Shown here piece after piece: positions 10,795-22,720 of a DNA stretch of 64,000 nt (positions within the stretch are counted from its first letter, which is position 1; each line of letters opens with the position of its first letter). Source of the stretch: Paracamarosporium sp. OC-R06-R3 (Eukaryota; Ascomycota; Dothideomycetes; Pleosporales; Didymosphaeriaceae). Under the pieces are notes generated by a model. It saw nothing but the letters and a program-made list of their open reading frames with translations, was not told the origin of the DNA and searched no databases. The stretch is taken from contig JACVRA010000101.1 of NCBI GenBank assembly GCA_019828545.1, positions 364,658 through 428,657 of the forward strand, given 5' to 3'. The position numbers and the translations under genes were made by a program.

Positions 10795-12235
10795 GAATCT
10801 ACAGTTCCAAGGGCTGTATACCCTGAGGCATGGCAAAAGGCCTATAATGGCATGTGGGACTTTGAGACCAATGAAAAGGGTCACTCGAATTACAGGTAGA
10901 TATCTAAAGATCTGATAATTACGGATCGTCACTGACTACAATCGGCGTTGCTGGAATGCTAGTAGCTTTGCTGCTCCCCGTTCCTCTGTCACTCCTCCGA
11001 TTCATACCTGGACTGGCCACAAACAGTGTTTGGTCATATCTCACGGCAACTCTCGTGTACCCAGCTGTATGTGGTAACCACCACCGTAAACCAGTGGATG
11101 CAGCCATAGGCGGAGGAACGGTGCCCACTCGAGGACAAGCGCCTTATATCGCCTTGATCAGCATGTTCAATATTATATTTCTGCTCGCATCATACGTACA
11201 CATCCATCCACAAATGACATTCGCATCGCTCAAGGAGCAAGATATTAACGTTATAGGAAACCATGCCGGCGTTATAGCAATGGGCAACGCCGTCGCCATG
11301 TTCCTTTTCGCTGCTCGCAGCAACCTTTTCCTGTGGATTACGGACTGGAGTTACAGCACCTTTTAGTACCTGCGTATCTATGTCGAGAGTGTGCACCTCA
11401 ATGGCGTCGCAAATCTTTGTTTCCCAACCTTAGGCTGGTGCTTCTGGGAGACACATCCCTTCTCTGTCGTAAATTCCGAAGATCGAAAGCGTGGGGCCAT
11501 CGATGAAGAGGCGCATCCAATCGCTACTACTGTTGCTGTCAAGCAAGATGATAAAGCATTTGTGGCCTTGGAATGTCTACTACGTGAAAGCTTCAGCGAC
11601 CCAAGCGTCTTACCTGTCAACGGAGCCACTTTCATCGCGCGCGTACGCACAGGTGTCACGGCCCAACTCGCCGCTCGTATCGCCGCATTAGATTCACACT
11701 CGATGCGCCTTTGCATCCTCATAGAGGGTTCCTACCATTCGGGTGCAGCAGCGCCGCTCGTGCAGTGCACTGACCTTCCCTGCATAGCAGGTGGTGTAGG
11801 TATTACGCCCGTCCTCCGCTATCTCCGCGGGATTGCCACTCCGCGCCATGGAAAGCTTTTTGGGGCACTCGGGAACAAGGCCTCCTTGATTCACTTAGTA
11901 GTGAATTAGGATGCCTTTCTTCCGCGGTTCAGGTCGAAACAATAGTTGGCGAGCGCATGGATATTAGTACGATTCTAAGAGGCGCGATGACCAAGTCACA
12001 TGAGAAACAGGCATGCGGGGATGGTCTACTAGGAGTAATGGTTTGTGGGCCAGCAGAACTGGCAGATGAAGTGAGACGGATGGTATCAAAGCTTGGAAGA
12101 GATGCTCGGATGATGCGGCCTTTCGTTCTAGTCGACGAAGCATTTGGTAAATACTGTTGCCAAAAGAGGCCCGTATCTCTTGAGAGGACCTTTTTGACTT
12201 TGATGTTGTCCATAGTTGAGTTAGTTCTCCTCTAA
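10795..12235 (+). pseudogene. Ferric/cupric reductase (FRE/NOX superfamily) remnant, lacking its heme region
   Basis: An intact enzyme moves electrons from NADPH through FAD and two hemes to extracellular Fe3+ or Cu2+. Recognisable pieces in order: a luminal segment (AWQKAYNGMWDFETNE) ending at 10895 before a GTAGAT donor-like site; early membrane helices with VYPAVCGNHHRKP; the turn SNLFLWITDWSYSTF; FAD-binding HPFSV; NADPH-binding AGGVGITPVLRYLRG; WGTREQG in another frame; and the terminal VMVCGPAEL. Three lesions: a TAG stop at 11364-11366 right after SYSTF; direct passage from there to the FAD domain, so the helices with the four heme histidines are gone; and a minus-one shift at the T run 11857-11861. 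This gene cannot make a working reductase. The neighbouring NmrA-like gene starts 324 nt downstream on the same strand. Confidence 0.82.
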
Positions 12236-12559
12236 TCAATGTGACACTCAGTCTATCGTGACTAAGTTTTGTGACGTCACGCTAGTTTTGGATTCCATCA
12301 CATTTGTTGCATGCTCCACGTAGGATCATCATCAAAAGAAAAACCCTGAGAAACGATTGTAGCCATGTAACACGATAGACATTTGAACAGATCAAGAGGG
12401 GATGATGTTCCGTGGTGTGGGGTAAAGTAGTTCTCTCGGGTAACCGCTTCCGGATTCGGAATATAAGGTGCGAGGAGAGGAAAAGGAGCACCTGAAACTA
12501 CATTCTAGAATATCAAAGATCTTACTGAAACTAAAAGGGAAACATTGACACAAGAAACA
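12236..12559 (+). promoter_or_regulatory. Promoter region of the NmrA-like gene, with TATA-like box
   Basis: Contains the motif ATATAAG near 12461-12467, about 95 nt before the chosen ATG, a usual distance for a fungal TATA box. The rest is unassigned. Confidence 0.4.
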
Positions 12560-13465
12560 ATGAGAGTTGTTGTCTTCGGGGCCTCCGGGGTGCAAGGCGC
12601 TCATCAAGTTTCAGTACTTGCTAAAACAGGCCACGACGTTGTCGCCGTAAGCCGCAACCCTAAACCGATTGAGATCGATGGCAAGAATATTAAGACATTT
12701 GCGGCCGATTTCAACGACAAAGCGAAGATTTCCAAAGCCATCGAAGGGGCGGACGTCATATTTCTAAATCTTCCATCGACTTCCTTCAACCAATCTGGAC
12801 CTATTATTCAAGGAGCAAGGGATATTGGTGAAAGTGCTAGAGAAGAAGGTGTGAGACTCATTGTTTTCAACACCAGTATGCCTGTTCCAGAAAAGCCGCA
12901 GGGTATCAAAGCGCAGGATGACCGGCGAGAGATGCGTCGGTTGCTTCGCGAGGCAGGCGTGCCAGTCATTAGCATTGAACCAGTAGTCTACATCGACAAT
13001 CTTTTAGAAGGCTGGGCACTACCTCCTATTCGAGACCGCAACACTGTTGTATACTGCCACAAACCCAATTTGCAAGTCTCATGGATATGCCACCATGACG
13101 TTGCACAGCTCATGACGGCGGCAATGCATCGACCAAAACTTGCAGGTCGCAATTTTGCAGTCGGAGGCCCTGAGACTGTCCGCCTCGAACAACTCACAGA
13201 GAAGTTATCAAGAGCTTGGGGGAGGAAGCTGGACTATGAGTGTCAGACCGTGCCGGACTTTTGCGAGAAGATTGGCGCCACGATGCAGGGGCGTGGTCTG
13301 GAAACTGAAAAGATCATCAGCCAGATGTTCAAGGCATACACCTACTACAACGAGGCCGAAGACGAACCGTTCAACATTCATATGGAGCCTGTGTTGAAAG
13401 AGCTCCCTGTCCAGCTTACAACTATTGAAGAATGGGCGAAGAGGAGAAGTCCACCGGGTTGGTAG
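12560..13465 (+). CDS. NmrA-like NAD(P)-binding protein (atypical SDR, isoflavone-reductase-like)
   Basis: A 301-residue single-exon protein. It begins with the Rossmann fold MRVVVFGASGVQG, whose GxxGxxG motif (residues 7-13) is the NmrA/atypical-SDR form that binds NAD(P). The conserved features AADFNDKAKISKAIEGADVIF and HHDVAQLMTAAM follow, and the ARNFAVGGPE-like region (GRNFAVGGPETVRL) is typical of the family's second half. Family members act either as redox-sensing regulators, as NmrA does in nitrogen control, or as true reductases in secondary metabolism; the sequence does not decide. The ATG at 12560 is chosen over an upstream TTG. A possible role beside the cupin gene is guesswork. 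Confidence 0.85.
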   Translation: MRVVVFGASGVQGAHQVSVLAKTGHDVVAVSRNPKPIEIDGKNIKTFAADFNDKAKISKAIEGADVIFLNLPSTSFNQSGPIIQGARDIGESAREEGVRLIVFNTSMPVPEKPQGIKAQDDRREMRRLLREAGVPVISIEPVVYIDNLLEGWALPPIRDRNTVVYCHKPNLQVSWICHHDVAQLMTAAMHRPKLAGRNFAVGGPETVRLEQLTEKLSRAWGRKLDYECQTVPDFCEKIGATMQGRGLETEKIISQMFKAYTYYNEAEDEPFNIHMEPVLKELPVQLTTIEEWAKRRSPPGW

Positions 13466-13795
13466 CATAGTTAGTACATCAAAGATCCTTAGGTGTACAC
13501 CTATCGTGCGGCATGTTGGGGGCCACATGCGCCTGATTGGCTAGTTCAGCTACATATCGTTGAAGGAACGTTCACACCATTCGGAGATACCCAATAATAT
13601 CCAAATAGGGCAGCTGTGATACAAAGGATCTCGTTGCCTATCGCAGCCTAGAGGCCATGTGTGTAAAGTCAAGCAACGAAATACATTGAGTTTAGTCTCA
13701 GGCAGCAGTCCGCGCTAGGTGGCGCTAACGAAATGCTTATATTCCTTATATTCCTTCTGGCACTCTTGTCGCAACAGTCAAACCGAGTCTGCGTG
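13466..13795. other. Intergenic, nothing recognised
   Basis: Holds the 3' end of the NmrA-like transcript and the upstream region of the F-box gene. Both neighbours run on the plus strand. No gene, repeat or clear control site is visible. Confidence 0.5.
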
Positions 13796-15813
13796 ATGGG
13801 TTACTCAGAGGTGAAGACGGAATCCTTGACATGACTGAACAATGACAATGATGCTGATAATCCTAGATTTATTGCCATATCTGCGGTGTAGGTTTCAACA
13901 TCGGCCGCATACGCACACCAAACGAGCCACGCAGCGCAGCATGGAATCGTTTTGGCCCACTTCAACCAAGATACCATGTGGTTGCTGATGGAAACTCTAT
14001 GGACAAGGTCGGCAGTTATGTTGACGGTTCTCGAAACAGTTGGATAGGCGAGTGCCCTCGCGATGCGGGGTGCATGTTTGCTTTGCGTAAAGTAAAAGAT
14101 GAGGGCAGGCAAATCATCGTCGATTCAGAAGGCAAGAGAATACTGGCCGAGAAACAAGATATTGTCGAAGAAGAAGATGATGAGGAGGACGAAGATTGGG
14201 AAGCACCGAAAGACGAGGAGATCGACGAACCACTGGAGTATGCCTCAGATATTGAAGATGAGCACCTTGAAGAGAATAGTGATGTCGAGATGGAAGGTAC
14301 AGATGATTTCGAGCATCGCAACGTGGCGCGCGAAGAATTGCGACGCTTCTCGATCCTTGGACTGATGACGCCGTGTGAGCCACCACACCATCTGACACAG
14401 AACAACTCTTCAGACCCCGCTTGGTACCATCATAATATAACCGTCGAGAGGATCGAAGTCGATGATGAAATGTTTCCCCTCTTCTATCCTGAAACACGCA
14501 ACAAGAGTGGAAGGCCCAGACATCAGCAGAAGGATCGCCACTTGCGAGACATAGTAGGATACGATTATGATCAAGATCACGAAGTCGAGCATATAGCAGG
14601 ACCCGGATGTCTAAATAGCGCTGGCTACTCTGGACAAGTGATTAGTGTAGAGGAGATGCGCGGTTGTCAGATCTCGCAATGTTTTGTGCATAAAGCTCAG
14701 GATTCGACCTTCGATCCATTGGAAGACGACGAAGACTTTGAAAAGAAGGGAGAATTCTTTTTGAGCGGATTAATTGACTTCATGCCATCACGAGATGCGG
14801 GCCCCCCAAGCGCCCAACCTTCACGACACGGATGCGAGCAGCCGGATCCGGATAACATCATATGGGACCCAAGTGAATTTGAGGAGTGCGCGATGCCTTT
14901 TCATCCTTCATGCTTCGAAGTCTATAAGCGCGCTTCCTTACTTGAGCACGGCTTCGTTGATGTAGACGGTCTGACGAGCTGGTGGACTGAAGATGCAAGG
15001 AATTACGCTGCTAGTTTGGAATCGCGCGGCGAAGACGTCGAAAATTGTAGAGAGCAGGAGTGGGTTCATTGCAAAGGAACCGAATATCTAGCTGCTAACC
15101 CGCTATACGTACCCAAGCTGCGAGATATACTGCAAGAAGCCATCTGCACAACTCCGGGATTCACTTCGCGCAATGGTGCTTTCTCGATCAGCGAAAGCTC
15201 AGCAGCAGAGATCTCCCATGATCCGTTTGCTCGCCTGCCCGTCGTGTTGCGTTTTACAGTTCTCGACAATCTCTGCGCGAAAGATATCGCTTGCTTGCGC
15301 CTTGCTTCGCGTAACTTCCGCCAACTTCCAATACTCTACTTTCAAAAGCTCCTAAATCAAGAGATGCCATGGTTCTGGGAAGCCTGGCCAACGTCGGCCA
15401 AACCCGACCATCGTCCATACTCCTTCTGGGCTACCGTCACACCCGCAGAAGCTGAGGAGAAGCTGGAAAAGACACAAAAAGCAATAGCGTCGTTGAACGA
15501 CTACGTTAATATCGTATCCTTGGAAATGCCCGAGCTCAAATCCGTATTGGAGGAAGCGCTACCCATGGAAATACAAGCCGTCCTCGACGCGCACCAGCTC
15601 GAGGTTGAAAATGACAAGGATCGGAAACCTTTCTTCTTACCTCCTGATCGTACCAATTATCATTTGCTATATGTCCTACTGAAGAGACATTGGAAAGAAC
15701 TGCGGGGCTTGCAGAATCGGAAGCGCATCTGGGAAGTGTGTCGGGTCATTTTGGAAAGCATCGAGCGGATGAGGCAAGATGGAGAGATTGAGCCGCGAAA
15801 GGATCATGTCTAG
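13796..15813 (+). CDS. F-box-type protein with N-terminal cysteine motif, unknown target
   Basis: F-box proteins link substrates to SCF ubiquitin ligases through Skp1. I read a 15-nt first exon (MGYSE, 13796-13810), a 56-nt intron ending CCTAG, and a second exon 13867-15813, giving 653 residues. The second exon opens with YCHICGVGFNIGRIR, a conserved-looking CxxC start, and the frame is open straight back to the acceptor, which argues that this N-terminus is real. Residues around 60-110 are strongly acidic. The F-box-like segment lies near residue 455 (FARLPVVLRFTVLDNL...CLRLASRNF). This layout occurs in a large Pezizomycotina family of unknown function. The main alternative is a downstream start after the cysteine motif. 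Confidence 0.72.
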
Positions 15814-16111
15814 CGTGTACATATGGTGGGGTGTAGTCAAAGGACAGAAGCACCTTTGGCTGGCTGCGAGTGTGAGCCGCAGAATAGAGGTATTGTAATA
15901 GGAAAGATGGGGCTCGCCACGAGCGGCTTGCAAATTTGCAGACTTAAAATTTCATCAAGATATCTTAATTCTTGAAATTAACTCTAGAAACTATCGTGTA
16001 ATCATTTATCTCAGTTGATTGATTATAATCTCAAGGCGGTCTATCCTTGATGTGCAATGCTCAACAACACACTAACACCAGATTACGAAATTGGAGTTTT
16101 AGATACCATAG
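15814..16111. other. Intergenic, AT-rich
   Basis: About 300 nt of AT-rich sequence between the F-box gene and the F-box-like remnant, with a TATATATA run near 16115. No gene seen. Confidence 0.5.
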
Positions 16112-16612
16112 ACTATATATATACTAGTTCTTGAAGAACATGAAGATACAACTCGTGGCAGCGACCTGGCTGTTTCTGCACTGCCCGGTCCAACCTACTT
16201 TTGCAGATGGAACAGACTCCCAAAAGAAATCAAGATCTACATTCTTGAGTTTAATCTCAGGTTCAATATACCGATTAAGTACAGCTCCCCGACGGTTATC
16301 GTATTGTCTATCCATACTCGCATGACTCCCGAGATTGCGAATCTGTCCGTGGAAGTCTTCTACGACAGCAATGACATCATCATCATCAAGCTCAGATACA
16401 GGCGGAATTCAGCTGATAAGCCCTTGACAAGAATCACACATTACAATATGTTGCCTTCAGTTCGTAGATTGATTGTTGACCTACGTTTGGGTGCAGGTAA
16501 AGAGACAAACCTTCAGTATCTATCAAAATTGCTCATTCACTTTCCTAAGATCCAGCACGTGATTGTCGAGATTCTCTGGGTCGCTTCCAAGGACATGATC
16601 CTATTCGGGTAA
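16112..16612 (+). pseudogene. F-box-like protein fragment without an obvious start
   Basis: The frame is open from just after a TAG at 16109-16111 to a stop at 16610-16612. Within it, WNRLPKEIKIYILEFNL is the F-box-like motif of a fungal family, followed by PEIANLSVEVFYDSN and MLPSVRRLIVDLRL, which are typical next blocks. The only ATG in frame (16322) lies after the F-box, so an N-terminal exon would be needed; an acceptor-like TTTTGCAG precedes the motif. The frame ends early, at roughly half the usual length. It is either a decayed gene or a small one with an unseen first exon; I favour decay. Confidence 0.45.
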
Positions 16613-17631
16613 CATCGATATGTGGCTTGCGAAAGAGAGAGCAGCGCTAAGGCTGGATGATCTGTCGTTCGCTTGTAATGGTGAGGTGGTCTTCGAAGGA
16701 CAGCTCCGCATGAATATGGCCCGTTTATACGGTAGTTATGGCGCTTAAGGCATCAAGATCCAAGATGCAGCTGCCTTAAAGGGGTTGGTCAAGAACGCAA
16801 TCTTCCCTCCGCTCGGCCTTTGATACATGCTCATATTGCTGTTGGGGTTTAAGAGCGTACAAGCAAGAGTATCATGCACATTGTCATCAACTCGATGAGT
16901 TATGGTTTCAAAAAGTGATTTTTGCAATCGGGTCAACTGACAATGTATCGGGTAGAAACGTCTTGGAGAAACTAATGCGTTAAGTGGGGTGAGTCTTTTC
17001 ATTGCGTAGCGACGAAGACTCTAGACCTCAGCTCTTTACTCTTGTACCTCGATACTTCCTTTTAGATCTAGAGCGAACAGGTTCAATTTAATTCTTCAGC
17101 TTCAGTGTAATAGCTTGCTACTCGACTGAGGTCGTGATTACATAAGCGTGCGATCTCGGAGCCATCACCCTCACTCGTCCTGCATTCAACTCTAATTATG
17201 CATTATCCACATCAGTTCACATAAGTTGGCATATGCATGAAGAACCCCTCAAGCCTCTCTAGTTGATGGTGCAGGGCACACCTAATGCCGTACAATGACT
17301 CTTAATGCCATTTCCATTGCCTCTGCCGATGACGCGATGCGACCCCGACGTTGCAACATGGATGCGTCTCCACCCCACGCCGAGGCGTCTGCAAACCAAT
17401 CCCAGTGGGTAACAGAACGTCGGGCGATCGGTTCCAGGCTACAGTAGTGTACGCAAAATTTTTGAACTGCGATAGCGTTGCGTCGACGGCGCATCTGCTT
17501 GTTGCCTGCGGGCTCAAGGCAGTATACATTCACCTCGACTCTCCGAACATCTCGAATGCTACCCCAACCATTCCTGCGATTCTAATTCGAATCTTACTTA
17601 TCCATCGTTAAAACCCTTGCGCAGTGAAAAG
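16613..17631. other. Intergenic, nothing recognised
   Basis: About 1 kb that includes the upstream region of the MFS gene. Short frames on both strands at 17282-17611 overlap each other and lack family motifs. The frame after 16613 may continue decayed F-box-like sequence but nothing can be aligned by eye. Confidence 0.5.
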
Positions 17632-19542
17632 ATGGCAGCTGCGACGCTGGACAAAGCACATGAGCAGACGCCTTTACTGTCGGAAGCGACTGCGACTGCA
17701 TCAGCTGGAAATGCTCCGCCTTTACCAACGAACGAATTAGTCACAAAGTCTCGACAGCAAGGCTCTCACCGAAGCAACGGAAGGGCTACAGATGAGGAGA
17801 CGGGGCTTTCAGGTGGTCTAGCACACACATCGATTGGACAAGTCGTGCTTGTTCTCTTGATTGGAGTGTTCATCTCGAACGCGGATAGCTCAATTCTCAT
17901 GGCCATACATCCGATCATTGCTTCCGAATTCGACGCTTTGCACGACTCTAGCTGGCTGCTCACGAGCTTTGGTCTAGCCGGAGCTGCGATGCAGCCGATT
18001 TACGGAAAGATGAGCGATATATACGGTTGCAAGTCACTCTTGCTTGTGGCATACGTTTTGTTTGCTTTGGGATGTGCTATTGTTGGTGTTGGACAATCCA
18101 TGACTCATCTTATCCTCGGACGCGTCGTATCTGGCTTGGGAGCATCCGGCATGACTGCTCTTGTTTCTATCCTAATTACTGACCTTGTACCATTGCGAGA
18201 CGTAGCTGCTTGGCGTTCATACGTCAACATCGCTGCAACAACCGGTCGCAGTATCGGAGGACCATTGGGTGGCTGGCTAGCCGACACAGTGGGCTGGCGT
18301 TGGTCATTCTTGGGACAGAGCCCAGCGGCCGGAGTCGCCATTATCCTCATCGCTACAGTCCTTCCTTCTCATACCAGGTCAAAGGCGGACGAGCCTGAGA
18401 CTACGAAACAAAGCAAACTTGGCCGAATTGATTTCCTTGGAGCGTTCTTCATGACGCTTACAATACTGTGCTTCCTTTTGCCGCTGCAGATAGGAGGCGA
18501 TCGCTTACCTTGGTCACATCCTGCAATTTTTGGCTTGCTTGGAGGAGCATGTGTCTTTGGGGCGGCTTTTGTCGTTGTTGAAGCAAAGTTTGCGCGGGAG
18601 CCAATGGTTCCTCTGCTCCTGTTTCGAAACAAAAATGTTATGCTCTCGGCTGTGATCATGACAGTACAAGGAATGGCTCAAATTGGGGTAAGTTCAATTC
18701 GGAGTGTCACGATATACTCACTAACCAGAGTAGCTTATGTTTGCTATTCCCCTGTATTTCCAAGTGACCGCTGGGGCATCAAATACAGTTGCAGGTGCAC
18801 ACCTCTTCCCCGCTGTGGCTGGTAACGCTGTCGGAGGACTATTGGCAGGAGCGGCGATTAGAAGGTAACTAGAGTTCTCGAGCGCCCGACCATAGCGTAC
18901 TAACCATACCTGTAGGTCCGGTCGGTACAAGACGCTTACATTGCTCTCGATTCTCTCTGCATGCGGCGCTTACCTACTCCTCATCCTTCGCTGGCATGGC
19001 CACACCAATTGGTTGGAGTCACTCTACATCATTCCTGGAGGCTTTGCAATGGGTATTGCGGGCTCGACGCTCTTCATCAGCGTGCAAGCTTCGATCGATC
19101 CAGCTCATTCCGCAGTCGCTGCTACAACGCTCTACCTAGCAATGTCTACTGGTGCCGTGCTAGGCATGGCAGCAACTAGCGCTGTACTACAAGGCTCGCT
19201 GCGCCTCATACTGGATCACAAACTGAGCGTTGGAGGATACCAAGGTTCTAAGAAGTTGAAGGTAATCCTTCATCGTACTAGAAAATTCTTACTCAATATG
19301 CTAATATGTATTTCTAGATCATCGAACGTGCGGTCTCTGATGTTCACTATGCAGAACACGCAAAACCTTCCATTTCCAACATAGTGGTTGCTTCTTATGT
19401 GGATGCGCTATCGTGGACTCATGGTAAGATATAGACGATGTACAAGCAGTGCATAAACTAACTCGGGGGATTAGTGCTTTCATTGGTGTGCTCCGTCTTA
19501 GGCTTTGTTGCCACCGCATTTCTGACGGAGTACAAGTTATGA
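17632..19542 (+). CDS. MFS transporter, DHA2 / vacuolar basic amino acid (Vba/Fnx1) type
   Basis: A proton-coupled multi-pass transporter, probably 14 helices. Five exons join in phase: 17632-18687, 18734-18864, 18916-19261, 19318-19423 and 19475-19542, giving 568 residues. An N-terminal soluble tail of about 80 residues precedes helix 1 (GQVVLVLLIGVFISNADSSI). MFS motif A appears as YGKMSDIYGCK after helix 2, and motif C-like GRSIGGPLGGWLAD in helix 5. Length and the helix 1 sequence match the family of vacuolar basic amino acid permeases and multidrug exporters. The substrate is not readable from sequence. The first intron is only 46 nt. The long first frame was chosen from the ATG at 17632, not an upstream TTG. 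Confidence 0.85.
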
Positions 19543-20423
19543 GTATGTCATGAGTGGTAAAATTTCATAGACTGTATTTTTTGCGCTGCGCATCAGACGT
19601 TCTCGCTGATCGAAGCATTGTTTCGATTACATTCAACAAAAGCATTCCTATTCTGTCTTAAGAAGAAATTGTCAACTTAGTACCTAGGGCGAAACAACAT
19701 ACATTAGGTTTACAGCGAGTGGGTGTTGGGCCTGGTGTGGGACCCGGCGGGTCGGCTCCAGGATCCAGAGCCATAGCTACGCACTTCTAAATGATGTATT
19801 GTTACTAATCTGTGGGTTTATATGGTTCTGATCGTCAACAGTCTCCTTTGGAGTTGTTGCAAATGTATGGTTTGGTGAGCATATCGAGGAGTTATGCCTC
19901 AGCGAAGTTGAATATTCACTGTTAGGTTTACAACGGAGCTATATGTCTTCTAAATCACTCCAAACATATCATTTTCTTCCTCGCATGCAAAACGAACGAT
20001 CTTCTCATGATCCTACCAAACTACTTGAGATCTTGTTGGGTTAAATTATGATAGCTTCTGCGATCACTCCTTGGTTAAGTGGCTTTAGATATTGAAAGAC
20101 CAGCTGAAGTCTTCCTCACAATCTTCCACAAACCTTTCACCACGAACTAACCGTCCCGCTACATTGACCAAATCATCATGAGTCGTTGGATCTGCGAGCA
20201 TGTTCACCGGCACGAGGATCGATGGAATCTGGAACGGTTTAGAATCATGTGAGCTGTATTACCGAAGAAACACATGAGATGGACTATGGTGAACGTCTGG
20301 CGGATACATTCATTGGTCCATCGCGCTTCTCAAGGTCAGAGCTATGACGACCATAGCTGTTCCAATCTAAGACTACAGCACATACCCACACACCAACCCA
20401 TGCCAATATTCCTCTCCTCACCA
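19543..20423. other. Intergenic between convergent MFS and TauD genes
   Basis: About 880 nt lying downstream of both convergent genes. No coding segment with family motifs is seen, and the short frames are noise. Confidence 0.5.
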
Positions 20424-21708
20424 TTACTTCCCGACCCTCCCCAAAGCCTCTCTCCTCGACACTGACCCCTCATCAAAGAAAGGTTTCTCCCCCAGACTAA
20501 CTACCCTATTCCCCTGCCTCTTGCCCTCATAATCGTTAGTAGCAGTATGGAATACACTCCTATTATCCCAAATCGCCAGATCGTTCTTCCCCCACTTAAA
20601 CCTCACCTGCAAATCATGATTCTCAGCAATCAGTTGCAAGAAATACGCTTTGATGATGTCGCTTTCGCGCTCCGTTACGCCGTCTATCCAGCCGTGTTCG
20701 ACCTGGTGCGCGGCGCCGAAGAGTGATTTCCAGCCTGTAACGGGGTTTGTCCGGACCACGGGGTGGCTGGCTTGGAAGTCGAGGCCGGTGTTTTCGGGTG
20801 CGCCGCGGTCGCCGTCGATGAGTGAGGCGCCGAATTGTTTAGCTACCCGGTTGAAGTTAGGCTGGTGGTGCGTCGCTGTGAGGCCCTCGGCGAACTTTTG
20901 CCATACGGGGGAGAGGCGGTCGTACGCTTCGTAGCCGGAGGCCCAGAGTGTGTCGCCGCCGGAGCCGTCAGTGGGGAGAGTGTGTATCTTCAGGATAGCA
21001 TAGTCGGAGGGGATGCGCTCGAAGGTGATGCTGCGCTGTATGTCAGCATGTGCGTGGTGGAGGTGTTGAGCGAGCAACTTACTCGGCATGCCAGCCTTCG
21101 CTGGCGATGCGCTTTGAGTTGAAGCCAAAACGTTCTTTGTAGTAAGTCCGGTTTTGCTCTGAGGAGATGACGGAGACTTCGTCATCGAGCTTTCCGTTCT
21201 CATCTACGGCGATGCCTCGCTTGCTGTTGCTCAGTGCGTGACGGTGGAGCTGTTTGAGGTTAATATCTTTGATCTTCAGTTGTTACAAAGGGTTCTGCTG
21301 ACCTTGGATGTCTCTGGTTTCCCGGTGAGCTCTCCAAGCTTCTGTCCAAGGATCTTCTGATCGTCAATGTTGAGATCTTGGTTGCGGAAGAAGACAACAC
21401 CGCGCTGAGACACTGTGACTATGGTTAGTCTATCTCAAGCAACAATCGGGGAGCGATCTGGACACACCCAAGATGGCAAGGTCTCTGATTTTGTTATCAT
21501 CATGTAGGATCTCACTGAGCTGAAGGCTTGGGAATTCTTCGCCGATGGTAGGCGTAACATCGACATGTTCATATTGCTCCAGCGATCCAGTCGATACCAG
21601 CGGCTTCTCGAGCCGAGATCCGCTCTCGCTTTTAGATCTCACCTTGGGTGTTACGTCGATCTCGACCGGGCGAACCGCCAGATCAACATCAGCAGCTGGT
21701 GGAGCCAT
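20424..21708 (-). CDS. TauD/TfdA-family Fe(II)/2-oxoglutarate dioxygenase (sulfonate dioxygenase type)
   Basis: Enzymes of this family use 2-oxoglutarate and O2 to release sulfite from taurine or other sulfonates, or hydroxylate related acids. Exons 21708-21468, 21418-21303, 21249-21083 and 21030-20424 join in phase, giving 376 residues. Iron ligands are visible: H173-x-D175 in GWHADITFE, created by the third splice, and H336 in SVFHTATNDY, with the 2-oxoglutarate-binding arginine at R350 (NRVVSL). The motif VSQRGVVFFRNQD is the family's first conserved block. This is close to yeast Jlp1, which frees sulfur from sulfonates during sulfur starvation. The exact substrate is unknown. It is convergent with the MFS gene, with no sign that they share a pathway. 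Confidence 0.9.
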
Positions 21709-22720
21709 GACGGAAAGTCAGATTATTATAAGACAAGATGACAATACAAGACAATCTAAGTTCCTCACAAGGATAATGAGTAGAAACAAAATGCTTGAGA
21801 GAAAGGTAAAGGCTTCGTATTTTAAGATCATCTTGACAGCTCTTATCTCCACGTCTCCGCATGTCACCATCAGGACCGCTGCATCGCGTGCTGCTAGTCG
21901 CTTTGCCGAGCTCCCGGTAGGTGCGAACAAGCAAAGTGGTGTTGGTCTACATTCATGATCGAGTATCATGAGTGGTTGTGTTGTACAGTAGCACGCCACA
22001 GGTGACGATGGTGTGCGATCTCCGCTTCTTGCGTCAGGCATGCAGGTCACATGATTACGCACATCATCGAGAGTGTCATGAGAACGGAGTTGAGCGTATT
22101 ACGCTAGGGCTACGAGATAGGCTCCGCATATCTTGGCGTTGATGTTCATGTGCTGGGATAGTATGGTCGTGGCGAAGGCGATTCACGATTGATTGGATTT
22201 TTCATGTGAGTTACTCCTAGAACATGGCATCGCTTTGCTTCTTCTCATTTGACGTGTCTGAATTGGAAAGACTATCTTGGAAATTGGACGAAAAAGCATA
22301 TTCGATACAAAGATACCTACACAGCTTGCTCTAAGATGTTGGAGAAATGATTACAACTATATTCTTTGATTTCATTACGACTAAAGCATAAGATTCTAGA
22401 GGTCTGCTCAAGGTCAAATATGCGAAATTGCAATCAAAACAAATGTATGTGAAACCCTCACATCACTAGCTCTTCGTTTTCCAATCAAAATCTGATAAGG
22501 ACCACAAGAGATTAGACACCCAGCCAGCCAACAACTCTCATCCTTTGAGCTACCAAATATTTTCCCCTGCCTTTAGACGACAGAAGTCAGCATGTTTTCA
22601 TTTCTGCGGAAGTTAGGTGACAACTCACTTTCACACTTACATGCAATTCTCAACACCGCATGGCATTCCTCGCATCGATCCCCTAGCTTACGCCCATCTA
22701 CCAGAAGATCTTGGAATTCT
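21709..22720. other. Intergenic, nothing recognised
   Basis: About 1 kb holding the upstream region of the dioxygenase gene and the 3' side of the repeat-protein gene. Short open frames at 21545-22062 overlap on both strands and carry no motif. Confidence 0.5.

Noticed and set aside
17282..17611. Three short overlapping frames upstream of the MFS gene
   Set aside because: Both-strand overlap and no motif; probably promoter or leader sequence.
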